A DNA stretch of 64,000 nucleotides from Streptomyces rimosus. GTDB taxonomy: Bacteria > Actinomycetota > Actinomycetes > Streptomycetales > Streptomycetaceae. The stretch lies in contig NZ_CP023688.1 in the NCBI RefSeq assembly GCF_008704655.1, positions 1,612,001-1,676,000 on the forward strand, read 5' to 3'. Shown here in pieces: positions 1-10,162 of this stretch (the stretch's first letter is position 1; each line of letters opens with the position of its first letter). The notes beneath the pieces are model-generated. The model saw only the letters and a list, made by a program, of their open reading frames with translations, had not been told where the DNA came from and ran no database searches. Both the position numbers and the translations under genes were made by a program.

Positions 1-3000
1 GGCGGGCCCGCCAGGCGAGGTAGCCGCGGTAGGAGGTGGCCGGGGCGAGAGCGGAGGCGTCGCCGCCCGCCGCGTAGACCTCGGCCAGCTCGGACAGCAG
101 GACCGGCATCGACCAGCCGTCCATCAGGATGTGGTGGCTGATGACGATGAGCCGGTGGCGGCCGGCGCCGAGGCGGATCAGCAGCAGCCGCAGCAGCGGT
201 GCCCGCGCCGTGTCGAAGCGGCGTTCCTGTTCGCGGGTGGCCAGTTCCTCGATGCCGGACAGGGCGTCGGCCTCGGTCAGGCCCGAGAGGTCGATCTCCT
301 TCCAGGGCAGCCGTACGTCGCGGGAGACGACCTGGACGGCCTCGCCCGTCGCCCGCCGGTGGAAGCTGGCCCGCAGCGCGTCGTGCCGGGCCAGCAGCGC
401 TTCCCACGAGGCGCGCAGGCGGGCGGCGTCCAGCGGCCCGGTCAGCTCCAGCATCCACTGGGTCTCGTAGACGTCCGGCCCCTCCTCGTCGAAGGAGGAC
501 TGGAACAGCAGCCCTTCCTGGAGGGTCGACAGCGGCCAGATGTCGGCCGGCCGCGGCACGGCGGCCTCCAGCTCCGCGACGCCGTCCTGGGTGAGGTCGA
601 GCAGCGGGAAGTCGGACGGGGTGTGGCCGCCCGCCCCGGGCCGCTCCACATGGGCGGCGAGGCCGCCCAGCATCTCCACCCACCGGCGGCCGAGCCGCTG
701 CGCCGCGGCGTCGGTCCGCCCGTCCTGCGCCTGGTGGTGCCAGGTGAGCGCGAGGGTCAGCGTGGGCCCGTCGGCTGTCTCACCGATCGTGGCCTCGGCC
801 TCCAGGGCGTACGGGGACGGCTCGCCACCGGCCGGGACGGCGCCCGACTCCACACCCTCGGCCGGCCTGCCCGAGCTGCGGAACGCGATCCGGGCAGCGG
901 GCAGATCCGACAGGGCGCGGTCCGTCCGCGGGTTGAGGTGGCGCAGCAGGCCGTAGCCCAAGCCGTCGCCGGGCACCGACCGCACCTGTTCCTTGACGGA
1001 TTTCAGCAGCGCCCCGGCGGCCGGACCGCCCGCGCGGACCTCGTCCAGGGCCGTGCCGGACACGTCCAGGCGGACCGGGTGCACGCCGGTGAACCGGCCC
1101 ACCGTACGGGAGAGGTCCACGCTTTCGACCGCTCCGGCGCCGCGCCGTCCGTCCGTTTCGATGTCGAGCAGCACGCCGGCCCCGGCGCCCGTACGCCCGT
1201 ACGCGACCGCGGCGGCCAGCGCGGCCAGCAGCACGTCGTCGGCGGTGCAGTGGAACGCGGCGGGCGCCCGGCCGAGCAGCGCTGCCGCCTGCTGCGGCGG
1301 CACCGTCCAGGCCATCCGGCGTTCCGCACCCGGCGGACGCATGCCTGCCGGTTCGAAGTCCGGCAGATCGCCGAGCCCGGCCCCGCCCTCCAACACCGCA
1401 CGCCAGTCGTCCAGTTCGGCAACGCGTTGCTCCTGCGCCGCCTGCGCGGCCAGCCGTCCCGCCCACTCCCTGAACGAGGTGCCCACCGGGCCGAGCACCG
1501 GCTGCCGCCCCTGCGCCACGGCCTCGCACGCGGACCGGAAGTCGGGGACGAGGATGCCCCAGGAAGCCGGGTCCATCACCGCGTGGTGGGCCGCGAGCAC
1601 CAGGCGGCCGGGCCCCGCGGGGCCCGCGTCCAGCCACACCACCTGGAGGTTCGCCCCGGCCGCCGGGGCCAGCCGGGCCACTGCCTCGCGGGCCGCCCGC
1701 CCGGCGGCCCGGTCGAGGTCCGCCACGGCTACGGTCTCCCGGGTGACCAGCGCGGCCGCGTCCACCGTTCCCCGGCCGGGCACGAGCAGAGACGCCCCGG
1801 TGTCACCGGCAACGGTCCGCGCGCGCAGCACGGCGTGGGTGTCCAGTACGGCGGCGACGGCGGCCGGCAGCGTGTCCGGCCGCAGGCCCTCCGGCGCTTC
1901 CAGGACCGCCCAGCGCGCGAAGCGCCCGCCCCGCGCCGCGGTCTGCGGCGTCCAGGGCACCTCGCCGGTCTCCGTGTCCGTACGCGGCGGTTCGGCCGCC
2001 GAGGGGGCCAGCCGCGCCAGTCCCTCCGGGGTCCGCTCGTCGAAGATCTGCTCAGTGGTGAGCACCAGCCCGGCGCGGCGGGCCCGCGAGGCGAGCTGCA
2101 CCGCCATGATCGAGTCGCCGCCCAGCTCGAAGAAGCTGTCCTCGGGGCCGACCCGGTCCAGGCCGAGCACCTGCGCGAACAGCGCGCACAGGGCTTCCTC
2201 GGCGGCGCCGCGCGGCTCCCGGCCGCTGCCGCGCCCGGCGAATTCCGGGGCGGGCAGCGCCTTGTGGTCGACCTTGCCGTTCACGGTCAGCGGCAGCCCG
2301 TCCAGCGGTACGAACGCCGACGGCACCATGTACTCCGGCAGCCGCCCGCCCACGAACTCGCGCAGCGCGGCGAGCAGCGCGCCGGTGTCCCGAGCCGCCC
2401 CGGCGCTGCCGCCGGACGCGCCGGTGAGCAGGGCCGGAGCGCTGTCCGTCCCGGCCGGCTCCCGCCCGCCCGGCTCGTCGCGGAACGGCTGCCCGTCACG
2501 CGCCGGGCGTCCGTCGCGGGCCGGTTCCGGCGCCTGCGCGACGACGTACGCGACCAGGCGGCGTTCGCCCGGCCGGTCCTCGCGGGCCACCACCACGGCC
2601 TCGCCGACCGCCGGGTGGGCCGCCAGCGCCGCCTCGATCTCCCCCGGCTCGATACGGAAGCCGCGCACCTTGACCTGCGCGTCCGCCCGCCCGACGAAGA
2701 CCAGCTCACCGTCGTCGGTCCAGCGCGCCATGTCGCCGGTGCGGTACATCCTCCCCCGGCCTTCGGCCGGGGGGACCCCCATGCCGGGCGCGAACGGGCA
2801 GGCCACGAAGCGTTCCGCGGTCAGCCCCGCGCGGCCCAGGTAGCCCCGGGCCAGCCCGGTACCGGCCACGTACAGTTCGCCCGTCACGCCCGGTGGCACC
2901 GGCTGGAGGAACGCGTCCAGGACGTACACCTGCCGGTTGTCCAGCGGGCGGCCGACCGGCAGCACGTCCGGTACCGGGTCGCCCGGCCGCAGCCGGTGCC

Positions 3001-5281
3001 AGGTGGCGCACAGCGCGGCCTCGGTCGGCCCGTACATGTGGCGTACGGCCACCTCGGGGCACGCCTCCCGCACCCGCGCCACGGCCGCGGCCGGGACCAC
3101 GTCGCCGCCGGTCAGCACCTCGCGCAGACCCGCGAAGCACTCCGGCGACTCCTCCGCCACCACCCGGAACGACCCCGCCGTCAGATGCACCGCCGTGACC
3201 CCCGCCGCCACGGCCGCACGGATACGCGGCCCGTCCACCACGCCCTGCCCGTCCACCACCACGCGCGCGCCCGAGACCAGCGGCACCCACACCTCGTACA
3301 GCGACGCGTCGAAGGCGTGCGGCGCGTGCATCAGCACCGCGTCGCCCGCGCCGACCGACCAGTCCCGCTGCCCGACGAGCCCGGCGACGCTGCCGTGCGG
3401 CATCGACACGCCCTTGGGCACCCCGGTCGAGCCGGAGGTGTACATCACGTACGCCAGGTCCTCGGGGCCGATCCGGACCTCCGGGCCCTCGGCCGGGCAC
3501 CCGGCCACGGCCGCCCGCACCCGCGGGTCGTCCAGCACCACGAGCGGCCCCGGCACGCCGGGCGGCACCGCGGCCCGGGTGCCGCGGGTGCACAGCACGG
3601 CCGCCGGCGCGGAGTCGGCCAGCATGACGGCCACCCGCTCCGCCGGGTACGCCGCGTCCACCGGTACGTATGCCGCGCCCGCCTTCCACACGCCGAGCAG
3701 CACCGCCGGCAGCCCGGCCGAGCGCTCCATCAGCACGGCGACGCGGCTGCCGCGGGTCACCCCGAGGCCGCTGAGGTAGCCCGCCAGGCGGCCCGCTTCG
3801 GCATCCAACTGGCCGTAGGTGACGGAGATCTCGTCGTCGGACACGGCCATGGCGCCGGGGCGGCGCGCGGCCTGGCGGGCGACCAGCTCCGGCACCGACG
3901 TGCCCGGCTCCTCGGCGCCCGTGGCGTTCCACCCCTCCACGACCAGCCCGTGTTCCGGCGCACCCAGCACACCGAACCGCCCGACGGGCGCCTCCGGCTC
4001 GGCCGCCGCCTGCTCCAGCAGCCGGACGAAGGCCCGCTGGCCCGCCCCGGCCCATTCCTGGTCGTACAGCGCCGGATCGGCTTCGAGGACGACACTCGTC
4101 CCGGCGTCGTCCGGCAGCTCGCGCACCACCACGGAGAACGCCTCGACGGGGGCGCCGGGCAGATCGTGGAGCGTGCCGCGGACCTCGCCGAAGCGCAGGC
4201 CGGTACCGATCGCCGGGACGGCCACCGACGGGCCGAAGTTGCGCCCGCCGCCCGGCCTGCCCAGCTCCGCGTGCAGGCGCTCGCCCCGGTAGCGCCGGTG
4301 CTCCAGCAGCCCGTCGATCTCGCGCTGCGCCGCGCGGGCCAGCTCCGCCAGGCTGTCGCCGGGCGCCGCGGGCAGTCGCAGCGGCAGCACGTTGGCGGTG
4401 GCGCAGGGCGTGCGCCGGGCCGCGCTGCCCGTACGGCCGTCGACCGGGAAGCTCAGCAGCGCCTCGTCCGCCCCGGTCGTGCGGCACACGAAGGTGGCCA
4501 GCGCCGCGACGACGAGCGCGCCCCGGCTCGTGCCCGTACGGTCGGCGGCCGTCCGCAGCGCCTCGCGGCCCGCGCCGGACAGCCGCCCGGACGCGTGGGG
4601 GTGGGCGTCGCGGGAGGCGGAGCGGTGGCCGGGCACGGTGGCCGGCTCCGGGCGGTCCGCGAAGTGCTCGTGCCAGTAACGGCGGTCGGCCGCGCACTGC
4701 GGCGACTCCCGGTAGGCCGTCTCCTGCTCCCACAGCTCCCGCAGCGGGGCGTGGCCGGGAGGGCTGTACGGCTCGCCGCGCAGGATCGCCGTGTAGAGCG
4801 CGGCGACGCGGCGGGCCAGCAGCGTGCTCCCGTAGTGGTCCACCAGCAGCTGGTGATGGCGCTGGTACCAGAGGTACCGGTCGGGGGCCAGCTTGAAGAG
4901 GATGTACGACGACAGACCCGCCAGGCCGCCCTCGGCGGGGTCGGCCGGGTGGCGGCCGTCCGCGCGCATCAACGCCTGCGCCGCTTCCCACGGTTCGCCC
5001 TCGGCGCCGAGATCGACGATCCGCAGGGCGCTGTCGCCCACGGCCTCGCCGATCGCCTGCGCCGGGACCCCGCCGTCCCACGTGAACCGCAGGCGCAGCG
5101 CCTCCGTCTCGGCGACGGCCTGCCGCAGCGCCCGCCGGAAGACGTCGGTGTCCAGCGGGCCCAGGACATCGGCGTACTGCCTGATGTCGTACGGCCGGGG
5201 CGGGTTCTCCGCGCGCTGGGCCAGCCACGTCCCCTCCTGGCAATCGGTCAGGGGCGCAGTGAACTGTGCCTGGCCTTCCAT
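1..5281 (-). CDS. Nonribosomal peptide synthetase, initiation module C-A-T-E plus next C domain (3' end outside window)
   Basis: At least 1,760 residues are encoded before the left edge. The ATG at 5281 follows GGGGGAG. Domains in order are: condensation (about 10-430), adenylation (about 450-1010, with [22 protein letters not shown] and NGK), carrier protein (FFELGGDSI near 1056), epimerization ([10 protein letters not shown] near 1231, [16 protein letters not shown]) and a second condensation domain ([10 protein letters not shown] near 1716). The pocket residues, aligned to GrsA by eye, read D-A-Y-H-L-G-M-L-C-K, close to 4-hydroxyphenylglycine pockets; this is inference. In the first C domain the HHxxxDG motif reads H143-Q144-L-L-V-D148-H149, so the catalytic second His and the Gly are replaced. 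The domain is probably inactive, which fits a module that starts a peptide with a free amine. It is the last gene seen in a leftward series of StrR-like regulator, exporter and NRPS. The product cannot be named from one module. Confidence 0.95.
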   Translation of the reverse strand, partial: MEGQAQFTAPLTDCQEGTWLAQRAENPPRPYDIRQYADVLGPLDTDVFRRALRQAVAETEALRLRFTWDGGVPAQAIGEAVGDSALRIVDLGAEGEPWEAAQALMRADGRHPADPAEGGLAGLSSYILFKLAPDRYLWYQRHHQLLVDHYGSTLLARRVAALYTAILRGEPYSPPGHAPLRELWEQETAYRESPQCAADRRYWHEHFADRPEPATVPGHRSASRDAHPHASGRLSGAGREALRTAADRTGTSRGALVVAALATFVCRTTGADEALLSFPVDGRTGSAARRTPCATANVLPLRLPAAPGDSLAELARAAQREIDGLLEHRRYRGERLHAELGRPGGGRNFGPSVAVPAIGTGLRFGEVRGTLHDLPGAPVEAFSVVVRELPDDAGTSVVLEADPALYDQEWAGAGQRAFVRLLEQAAAEPEAPVGRFGVLGAPEHGLVVEGWNATGAEEPGTSVPELVARQAARRPGAMAVSDDEISVTYGQLDAEAGRLAGYLSGLGVTRGSRVAVLMERSAGLPAVLLGVWKAGAAYVPVDAAYPAERVAVMLADSAPAAVLCTRGTRAAVPPGVPGPLVVLDDPRVRAAVAGCPAEGPEVRIGPEDLAYVMYTSGSTGVPKGVSMPHGSVAGLVGQRDWSVGAGDAVLMHAPHAFDASLYEVWVPLVSGARVVVDGQGVVDGPRIRAAVAAGVTAVHLTAGSFRVVAEESPECFAGLREVLTGGDVVPAAAVARVREACPEVAVRHMYGPTEAALCATWHRLRPGDPVPDVLPVGRPLDNRQVYVLDAFLQPVPPGVTGELYVAGTGLARGYLGRAGLTAERFVACPFAPGMGVPPAEGRGRMYRTGDMARWTDDGELVFVGRADAQVKVRGFRIEPGEIEAALAAHPAVGEAVVVAREDRPGERRLVAYVVAQAPEPARDGRPARDGQPFRDEPGGREPAGTDSAPALLTGASGGSAGAARDTGALLAALREFVGGRLPEYMVPSAFVPLDGLPLTVNGKVDHKALPAPEFAGRGSGREPRGAAEEALCALFAQVLGLDRVGPEDSFFELGGDSIMAVQLASRARRAGLVLTTEQIFDERTPEGLARLAPSAAEPPRTDTETGEVPWTPQTAARGGRFARWAVLEAPEGLRPDTLPAAVAAVLDTHAVLRARTVAGDTGASLLVPGRGTVDAAALVTRETVAVADLDRAAGRAAREAVARLAPAAGANLQVVWLDAGPAGPGRLVLAAHHAVMDPASWGILVPDFRSACEAVAQGRQPVLGPVGTSFREWAGRLAAQAAQEQRVAELDDWRAVLEGGAGLGDLPDFEPAGMRPPGAERRMAWTVPPQQAAALLGRAPAAFHCTADDVLLAALAAAVAYGRTGAGAGVLLDIETDGRRGAGAVESVDLSRTVGRFTGVHPVRLDVSGTALDEVRAGGPAAGALLKSVKEQVRSVPGDGLGYGLLRHLNPRTDRALSDLPAARIAFRSSGRPAEGVESGAVPAGGEPSPYALEAEATIGETADGPTLTLALTWHHQAQDGRTDAAAQRLGRRWVEMLGGLAAHVERPGAGGHTPSDFPLLDLTQDGVAELEAAVPRPADIWPLSTLQEGLLFQSSFDEEGPDVYETQWMLELTGPLDAARLRASWEALLARHDALRASFHRRATGEAVQVVSRDVRLPWKEIDLSGLTEADALSGIEELATREQERRFDTARAPLLRLLLIRLGAGRHRLIVISHHILMDGWSMPVLLSELAEVYAAGGDASALAPATSYRGYLAWRAR
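2753..2773. repeat. REP-like palindrome inserted in frame in the NRPS adenylation domain
   Basis: A perfect 9-bp stem (CCCCCGGCC / GGCCGGGGG) with a TTC loop lies just before the YRTGD motif. It adds about ten residues ([11 protein letters not shown]) to a loop that normally reads CPFG.PGxRMYRTGD. G/C palindromes of this form are scattered through Streptomyces genomes. The reading frame is kept, so it is probably a tolerated insertion. Confidence 0.6.
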
Positions 5282-5320
5282 GTCTCCCCCTTCGACGGCA
5301 AACGTTGCTCGCTCTGCCTG

Positions 5321-5358
5321 CCGCGCCACCGCTGCGGTGGTCCGCTGCGGTGGCGCGG
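5321..5358. terminator. Perfect 12-bp inverted repeat between exporter and NRPS genes
   Basis: CCGCGCCACCGC and GCGGTGGCGCGG pair perfectly across a 14-nt loop, with no T-tract. It lies between the exporter stop (5395) and the NRPS start (5281), so it could partly terminate or attenuate read-through from the exporter into the NRPS gene. Confidence 0.5.
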
Positions 5359-5394
5359 TCTTCCCCGTGTACGCGGCCGCCGGGCGGCCGGAGG

Positions 5395-7461
5395 TCAGCG
5401 GCCGCCGGGGCCCTGACCGTTGGTGTGCCACACGCCGCCGCCCGGGGCGCCTCCGCCGTCGGGCCCGTCCCCGTCGAAGAAGACCATGTGTCCCGGGCCC
5501 CCCGGCGCCATCTGCGGCGCGGGCTCGCGCTCCGCCACACGCTCGGGCACGGCCGGTTCCGGCCCGCCGCCCGCGGCCTGCCGGGCGAACTGCGTGTGGT
5601 ATAGCTCCGCGTAGAGCCCGCCGGCCGCCAGCAGCTCGTCGTGCGTGCCCCGCTCGCGGATACGGCCCTCGTCGAAGACCAGGATCTGGTCGGCCTCGCG
5701 GATGGTGGACAGCCGGTGGGCGATGACGACGGACGTACGGCCGCGCAGCGCCGTCTTCAGGGCCCGCTGGATGGCCGCCTCGGACTCCGAGTCCAGGTGC
5801 GCGGTGGCCTCGTCCAGCACCACGATCGAGGGCGCCTTCAGCAGCAGCCGGGCCAGCGCGAGGCGCTGCTTCTCGCCGCCGGAGAGCCGGTAGCCGCGGT
5901 CACCGGCCACGGTGTCGAGGCCGCTGGGCAGCGAGCTGATGGTGTCCCAGATCTGCGCGGCCCGGCACGCCTCGATCAGCTCCTCCTCGGTGGCGCCGGG
6001 GCGGGCGTAGGTCAGGTTGTTGCGGATGGTGTCGTGGAAGAGGTGGGCGTCCTGCGACACCACGCCGACGGTGCTGCGCAGCGAGTCGAGGGTGACGTCG
6101 CGCAGGTCCTGCCCGGCGATGCGGACACTGCCCGCCGTCGGGTCGTACAGCCGCGACACCAGATGCGTGGCGGTGGTCTTGCCGACGCCGGACGGGCCGA
6201 CCAGGGCGGTCAGCTTGCCGGACGGCACCGTGAAGCTGACGTCGTGCAGCACCTCGGGCGTTTCCTTGGCCCGCTCGTCGGCGGGCAGCGCGTTCGACTC
6301 CAGGGACGCCAGGGAGACCTCGCTGGCCGGCGGGTAGCGGAAGGACACGCCCTCGAAGGCGACCTCGGGGGCCGCCGCGCCGTCCGGCGCGGGCAGATCG
6401 ACGGCGCCTTCGCGCTCGGTGATCAGCGGCTTGAGGTCGAGCAGTTCGAAGATCCGGTCGAAGCTGACCATCGCGGTGTGCGCGTCGCCCTGCACACTGG
6501 ACAGCTGGGTGATCGGCCCGTACAACCGCGCCAGCAGGGCGGCCAGTGCCACCAGCGTGCCGACCTGGAAGGTCCCGTTGACCACCAGGGCGCCACCGAG
6601 GCCGTAGACCAGCGCGGTGATCACGGCGGCCAGCAGCGTCATGATGATGACCGTCAGACGGCTCAGCACGGTCCAGGTGATGCCGACCTCGCGCACCTTG
6701 TCCGCGCGCTTCGCGAACAGCTCCGCCTCCTCGCGGGGGCGGCCGAAGAGCTTGGAGAGCATCGCGCCCGCCACGTTGAAGCGCTCGCCGATGGTGGCGC
6801 CCATCTCCGCGTTCATCTGCATCTGTTCACGGGAGTAGCGGGTCAGCCGCCGGCCGACCAGCGCGCCGGGAATCATGAACAGCGGCAGGATCAGCAGCGC
6901 GAGCAGACTGACCAGCCACGACAGGTAGAACATGCTGCCCAGCACCAGGACCAGCGTGAACACGCTGGACAGCGAGCCGAGGAGGGTGCCGAGCGCGTGC
7001 TGCGCGCCCACCACGTCCGTGTTGAGGCGGCTGACCAGGGACCCGGTCTGGGTACGGGTGAAGAAGGCCAGCGGCTGGCGCTGTACGTGCGCGAACGCCT
7101 GGACCCGCAGGTCGTAGCTGACGCCCTGGCTGATCCGGCCCGAGTACCAGCTCTGGGCGAGCTGGAGCAGCGCGTCGAGCACGGCGAGGCCCGCGACGAC
7201 GAGGGAGACGACGGTCAGCGTCGAGGTGTCCTTCTGCAGGATGCCGACGTCGACGATCTCCTTCAGCAGCAGCGGGGTCGAGACGATGATGAGCGAATCG
7301 AGCAGCGTCAGCACCAGCAGCAGGACCGATTCGCGGGAATGCGGTTTCGCGTACGACAGGATGCGGCGGAGCGTTCCCGGCCGGAGCCGCTGCGCAGCCG
7401 TGGAATTGCCCGGGTCGTCGTACGTCGCCAGCATGATGCCCGAGCCTTGACCGGCAAACAT
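5395..7461 (-). CDS. ABC transporter, fused permease/ATPase (multidrug or peptide exporter)
   Basis: This 688-residue protein has an N-terminal six-helix exporter domain and a C-terminal ATPase. The ATPase shows Walker [10 protein letters not shown] (about residue 424), signature LSGGEKQR (about 525), Walker [12 protein letters not shown] and an IAHRLST H-loop. The ATG at 7461 is chosen because AGGAGGT stands 10 nt upstream; a longer reading back to 7551 has no such site. The C-terminal tail after the ATPase is rich in Gly and Pro. It sits between the StrR-like regulator and the NRPS gene, the place taken by the dedicated exporter in glycopeptide-type clusters. It probably exports the peptide product as a homodimer in the membrane. 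The substrate is inferred from context only. Confidence 0.93.
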   Translation of the reverse strand: MFAGQGSGIMLATYDDPGNSTAAQRLRPGTLRRILSYAKPHSRESVLLLVLTLLDSLIIVSTPLLLKEIVDVGILQKDTSTLTVVSLVVAGLAVLDALLQLAQSWYSGRISQGVSYDLRVQAFAHVQRQPLAFFTRTQTGSLVSRLNTDVVGAQHALGTLLGSLSSVFTLVLVLGSMFYLSWLVSLLALLILPLFMIPGALVGRRLTRYSREQMQMNAEMGATIGERFNVAGAMLSKLFGRPREEAELFAKRADKVREVGITWTVLSRLTVIIMTLLAAVITALVYGLGGALVVNGTFQVGTLVALAALLARLYGPITQLSSVQGDAHTAMVSFDRIFELLDLKPLITEREGAVDLPAPDGAAAPEVAFEGVSFRYPPASEVSLASLESNALPADERAKETPEVLHDVSFTVPSGKLTALVGPSGVGKTTATHLVSRLYDPTAGSVRIAGQDLRDVTLDSLRSTVGVVSQDAHLFHDTIRNNLTYARPGATEEELIEACRAAQIWDTISSLPSGLDTVAGDRGYRLSGGEKQRLALARLLLKAPSIVVLDEATAHLDSESEAAIQRALKTALRGRTSVVIAHRLSTIREADQILVFDEGRIRERGTHDELLAAGGLYAELYHTQFARQAAGGGPEPAVPERVAEREPAPQMAPGGPGHMVFFDGDGPDGGGAPGGGVWHTNGQGPGGR

Positions 7462-7940
7462 ATCAGCGGAGACCTCCTGGGTCGGGATTCCTGGTACCTG
7501 GTTCCTGATCATTCGGCCGACCGCATGCGAAGGGCGGCGCCACAAGGGCACCTGTTCCGTGGTGTCGGCAAGCTTTCGTCAGAACCGGCCGGCCGCTTTG
7601 CGGTGGCCGTCTTTTTCCCCGAAGGGGTGCGCCGTTGCGACGATACCCATGTCGTCTCCCACCAGCCAGGCCGATATGCCCGGGGCGGCGCACGGGGTTT
7701 CACACCGTCACTGGATTTCTCTCCCGCGTACCCAAGAAATTCCGAGGCAGGTCACCGGCCCGCACCGCACCGATTCACCGGCGAATTGCTCGGGTTCGGC
7801 GGCCGGGCGGCCCGGCGGGCACCGCTTTCGCGGGCACCCGCCGGTACCGACCGTACGCGCTTTTCCACCGCGGCCGGTTGGACGGTGCGGAGTCCGTCCA
7901 ACCGGTCGCTTTCCTCACTTGGACACGGCCCGGTCGCCTG
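7462..7940. other. Intergenic region between regulator and exporter
   Basis: This gap of about 480 bp lies downstream of the regulator and upstream of the exporter. It must hold the exporter/NRPS promoter if that unit is transcribed separately. I looked for the StrR-type palindrome (GTTCGA, gap of 11, TCGAAC) and did not find a convincing copy. A 76-codon open frame at 7463-7693 on the minus strand has no family resemblance and I do not call it. Confidence 0.4.
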
Positions 7941-8936
7941 TCACACGGTTTCGACGACGTTCCGCTCGGCCCGCTGGGCGAAATCCGCCCAGATATCCGC
8001 ACACTCACGGGCCAGTTGGGCGATGATGCCGCTGCAGTGCGGAGGAATGTTTGCCATGATGTCGTCCCACTCCTCCGCGCTGATCGTGTGAATGCTCAGC
8101 AGCCGCAGCAGCGTGCGCCCCGTCTCGCTGAACCGCAGGGCCGGGTCGACCTTCAGGCGGCGTACCACCACCGTCCGGTCCTGCGCCGGCAGCCGGGCGG
8201 GGACCGCAGCGGCGTCGCCGTCGCGGGGGCCGCTGTGCCCGGTGGGCTCCTGCTCCCGGGACGTACGGGCCGGCCGGCCCCGCCCCTTGAGCAGCGGCTC
8301 CTCGCCCCGGCGCAGCCGGTTGCGTACATCGCGCGCCGTCTCGGGCGAGATCCCGGACGCCCGCGCGATCTGCCGCAGCGACAGACCGGGGTTCTCGGCG
8401 ATGAGGTTGCCGGCGAGCCGGCGGCCCTCGGCGCCGTTCAGCGGCCGGAAGCGGCCGTCCTGGCCGATCCTGCCGCGCCCCGCCGCGGCGGCGCCGGACA
8501 CCCGGCGGCGGATCTCCGCGACGGTGCCCGGTGCGATCCCGGTGACCGAGGCGATCATCCGGTCCGACCACAACGGGTGGCTGCGGATGATGCGTTCGGC
8601 CGCGCTCTTGCGGTCCGCCATGGACAGCGGAAGGCCGTGCGTGATGTTCGATTCGACGGCGAGGACGAAGGCGTCGGCCTCGTCGCCGTCGAAGAATCTC
8701 ACCGCGATCTTGTCGTCACCGCGGCGTTGTGCTGCTCGTAATCGGTGCACTCCGTCGATCACCCGCATCGTCGCGCGGTGCGCGATGATGGGCGGCAGCG
8801 GCGCCTGTGCCACCGCCAGCATCTCGACGTGCTCCGTATCTTCCCCGGATATGCGCGGAGAGCCGGCCACCGACAGTGAATCGATCTCCACTTCGACGAC
8901 CGTCTGCATATCCACGTGCGCCTGCCCAGGTTCCAC
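7941..8936 (-). CDS. StrR/ParB-like pathway-specific transcriptional activator
   Basis: This 331-residue protein has a ParB-type N-terminal domain (DGVHRLRAAQRRGDDKI, followed by SNITHGLPLSMADRKSAAERII), a central helix-turn-helix (LSLRQIARASGISPETARDVRNRL) and a C-terminal region ending in GIIAQLARECADIWADFA. This matches the StrR, Bbr and Tei15* family of DNA-binding activators of antibiotic clusters. The GTG at 8936 is chosen because GAGGAG precedes it by 6 nt; an upstream TTG (8972) and an ATG nine codons in are alternatives. It lies upstream of the exporter and NRPS in the same direction, so those genes are its likely targets. The family assignment is firm; the targets are inferred. Confidence 0.9.
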   Translation of the reverse strand: MEPGQAHVDMQTVVEVEIDSLSVAGSPRISGEDTEHVEMLAVAQAPLPPIIAHRATMRVIDGVHRLRAAQRRGDDKIAVRFFDGDEADAFVLAVESNITHGLPLSMADRKSAAERIIRSHPLWSDRMIASVTGIAPGTVAEIRRRVSGAAAAGRGRIGQDGRFRPLNGAEGRRLAGNLIAENPGLSLRQIARASGISPETARDVRNRLRRGEEPLLKGRGRPARTSREQEPTGHSGPRDGDAAAVPARLPAQDRTVVVRRLKVDPALRFSETGRTLLRLLSIHTISAEEWDDIMANIPPHCSGIIAQLARECADIWADFAQRAERNVVETV

Positions 8937-9341
8937 TCCAGGCTCCTCGCGTTGTGATTCCCCCGTGCGCAAGCTCGCGCTGGCGCACCCTAACGACTTA
9001 CGGCAGGCCCGTGCATCGGCGATGTCCGCCGGAGAGAGACATCACCGGGCCGTTCAGGCGTAGAACCCACCCCCGCTTCTCTTCCTTCTTCTGCAACTCC
9101 CGGCGGGGGAGGAGGGTTCCCGCACCGCAGGATCGCAGGAAACTCGCGACGCGAAGCGGAACACATATGCAAACAAACCATCTTCCCCCATACAGATACA
9201 TACTCTAACAGTGCCTTTATCTACGGGGCACCCCTACCTGACGTAGCTGAACCTGCAATGTCGCATTCCGCGCGGCATCGGGAACGGCGCATTCCCGAAG
9301 ATCCCTCGCCGCCGAAAAGATATGTGCATTCGCCACCTGGG
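8937..9341. other. Upstream region of the StrR-like regulator, AT-rich patch
   Basis: This 405-bp gap contains a patch near 9165-9245 far richer in A and T than its surroundings. It is the likely promoter zone of the regulator on the minus strand. No single -35/-10 pair stands out. A 13-codon open frame (ATG at 9168) on the plus strand is not called. Confidence 0.4.
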
Positions 9342-9851
9342 TCATTCGCTCCGCTTGGGGCGCGGGGCACCCGCGACCCGCCCCTCCCGCCCGCGCTCCG
9401 TGCGGACCCAGCCGCCCGCGCCCCGCTCCGCCGCCCTGGACGCCGGCGCCGCGTACGACCACCCGTGACGGCGCATCATCTTGCGCACCCCCTGGATCGT
9501 GTACGTGACGTGGAAGCGGCGCGCGATCACCGTCTGGATGCGCTCCAGCGTCCACCGCCGGTCCGGCCAGCCGTAAGCCGCGGGCCCCCTGGCGAGTTCC
9601 GCCTCCAGCTGGCGGAACTGGGCCGGGCTCAGCCGCGGCCGGGACGCCGGCCCCTTCGAGCCCAGGGCCCGCGCCCCCTCGCTCCGCCAGGATTTGCGCC
9701 ACCGCTGCACCGACCGCACGCTCACCCGCAGATCCCTGGCGATCACCGCGTTGCTCTCGCCCCGCGCGAACCGCTCGACCGCCTGCAGCCGCAGCCGTTC
9801 GCGGAACTCCCGCCGCTCGGCGGTCAGTCCGCCGCCCTGTGCGTATCGCAT
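9342..9851 (-). mobile_element. IS630-type transposase remnant (helix-turn-helix half only)
   Basis: The 169-residue frame starts MRYAQGGGLTAERREFRERL. It carries the paired helix-turn-helix and winged-helix part of IS630 transposases (AVIARDLRVSVRSVQRWRKSW, AYGWPDRRWTLERIQTVIARRFHVTYTIQGVRKMMRRHGW). It stops where the catalytic DDE domain should begin, after RAAERGAGGWVRTERG. No DDE domain was found in other frames nearby, and no terminal inverted repeats are obvious, so this is a fragment. Free-standing HTH halves of this type also occur as annotated genes, so a retained DNA-binding role is possible but unsupported. It lies between the regulator and the DAHP synthase gene. Confidence 0.75.
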
Positions 9852-9967
9852 CTCTCCGACATACCGCAAGATTCGCGATGCGTCAGCCTTGCCCGACATC
9901 ACCGGTTCAGCGCCGGTACCCCTATCGCGGTCTGCCCGGTGCACCGGGGAACACCCGTCCCCCGGCG

Positions 9968-10027
9968 CCCCACCCGTCCGGCCGCACGTGCGGAAATTGG
10001 CCTGTACCAAGCGGCCGGACGGTGGGT
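9968..10027. terminator. Inverted repeat downstream of the DAHP synthase gene
   Basis: CCGTCCGGCCGC (9974-9985) and GCGGCCGGACGG (10011-10022) pair perfectly, with five more base pairs beyond a one-base bulge. The loop is 25 nt. Its position 3' of the DAHP synthase gene suits a terminator, though no T-tract follows. Confidence 0.45.
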
Positions 10028-10162
10028 CGTGTGCGCTTTCGTCCGAGCGCCCGTCGGGGTACCCCTACCGACGGCGTACGCCCGGCCGGCGCCGGAGCCC
10101 CAGCGCGCCGTCCGCACCTCCGCGCGCCCCGCACCCTCGAAGCGCTCGAAACGGCAGCCGCG

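Noticed and set aside
131..5416. Open frame of 1,761 codons on the plus strand
   Set aside because: It is antisense to the NRPS gene; its text is Arg/Pro/Gly-rich with no domains, while the minus strand shows all NRPS motifs.
2706..5540. Open frame of 944 codons on the minus strand in another frame
   Set aside because: It is a GC-bias shadow of the NRPS gene with no family motif.
9168..9209. 13-codon leader peptide upstream of the regulator
   Set aside because: It is on the opposite strand to the regulator and has no ribosome site.
7462..9341. StrR-type binding palindrome near the regulator
   Set aside because: No pair of GTTCGA-like arms with the right spacing was found by eye.
10051..10072. 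Inverted repeat CGTCGG...CCGACG before the DAHP synthase 3' end
   Set aside because: The arms are short and imperfect and within chance for this GC content.
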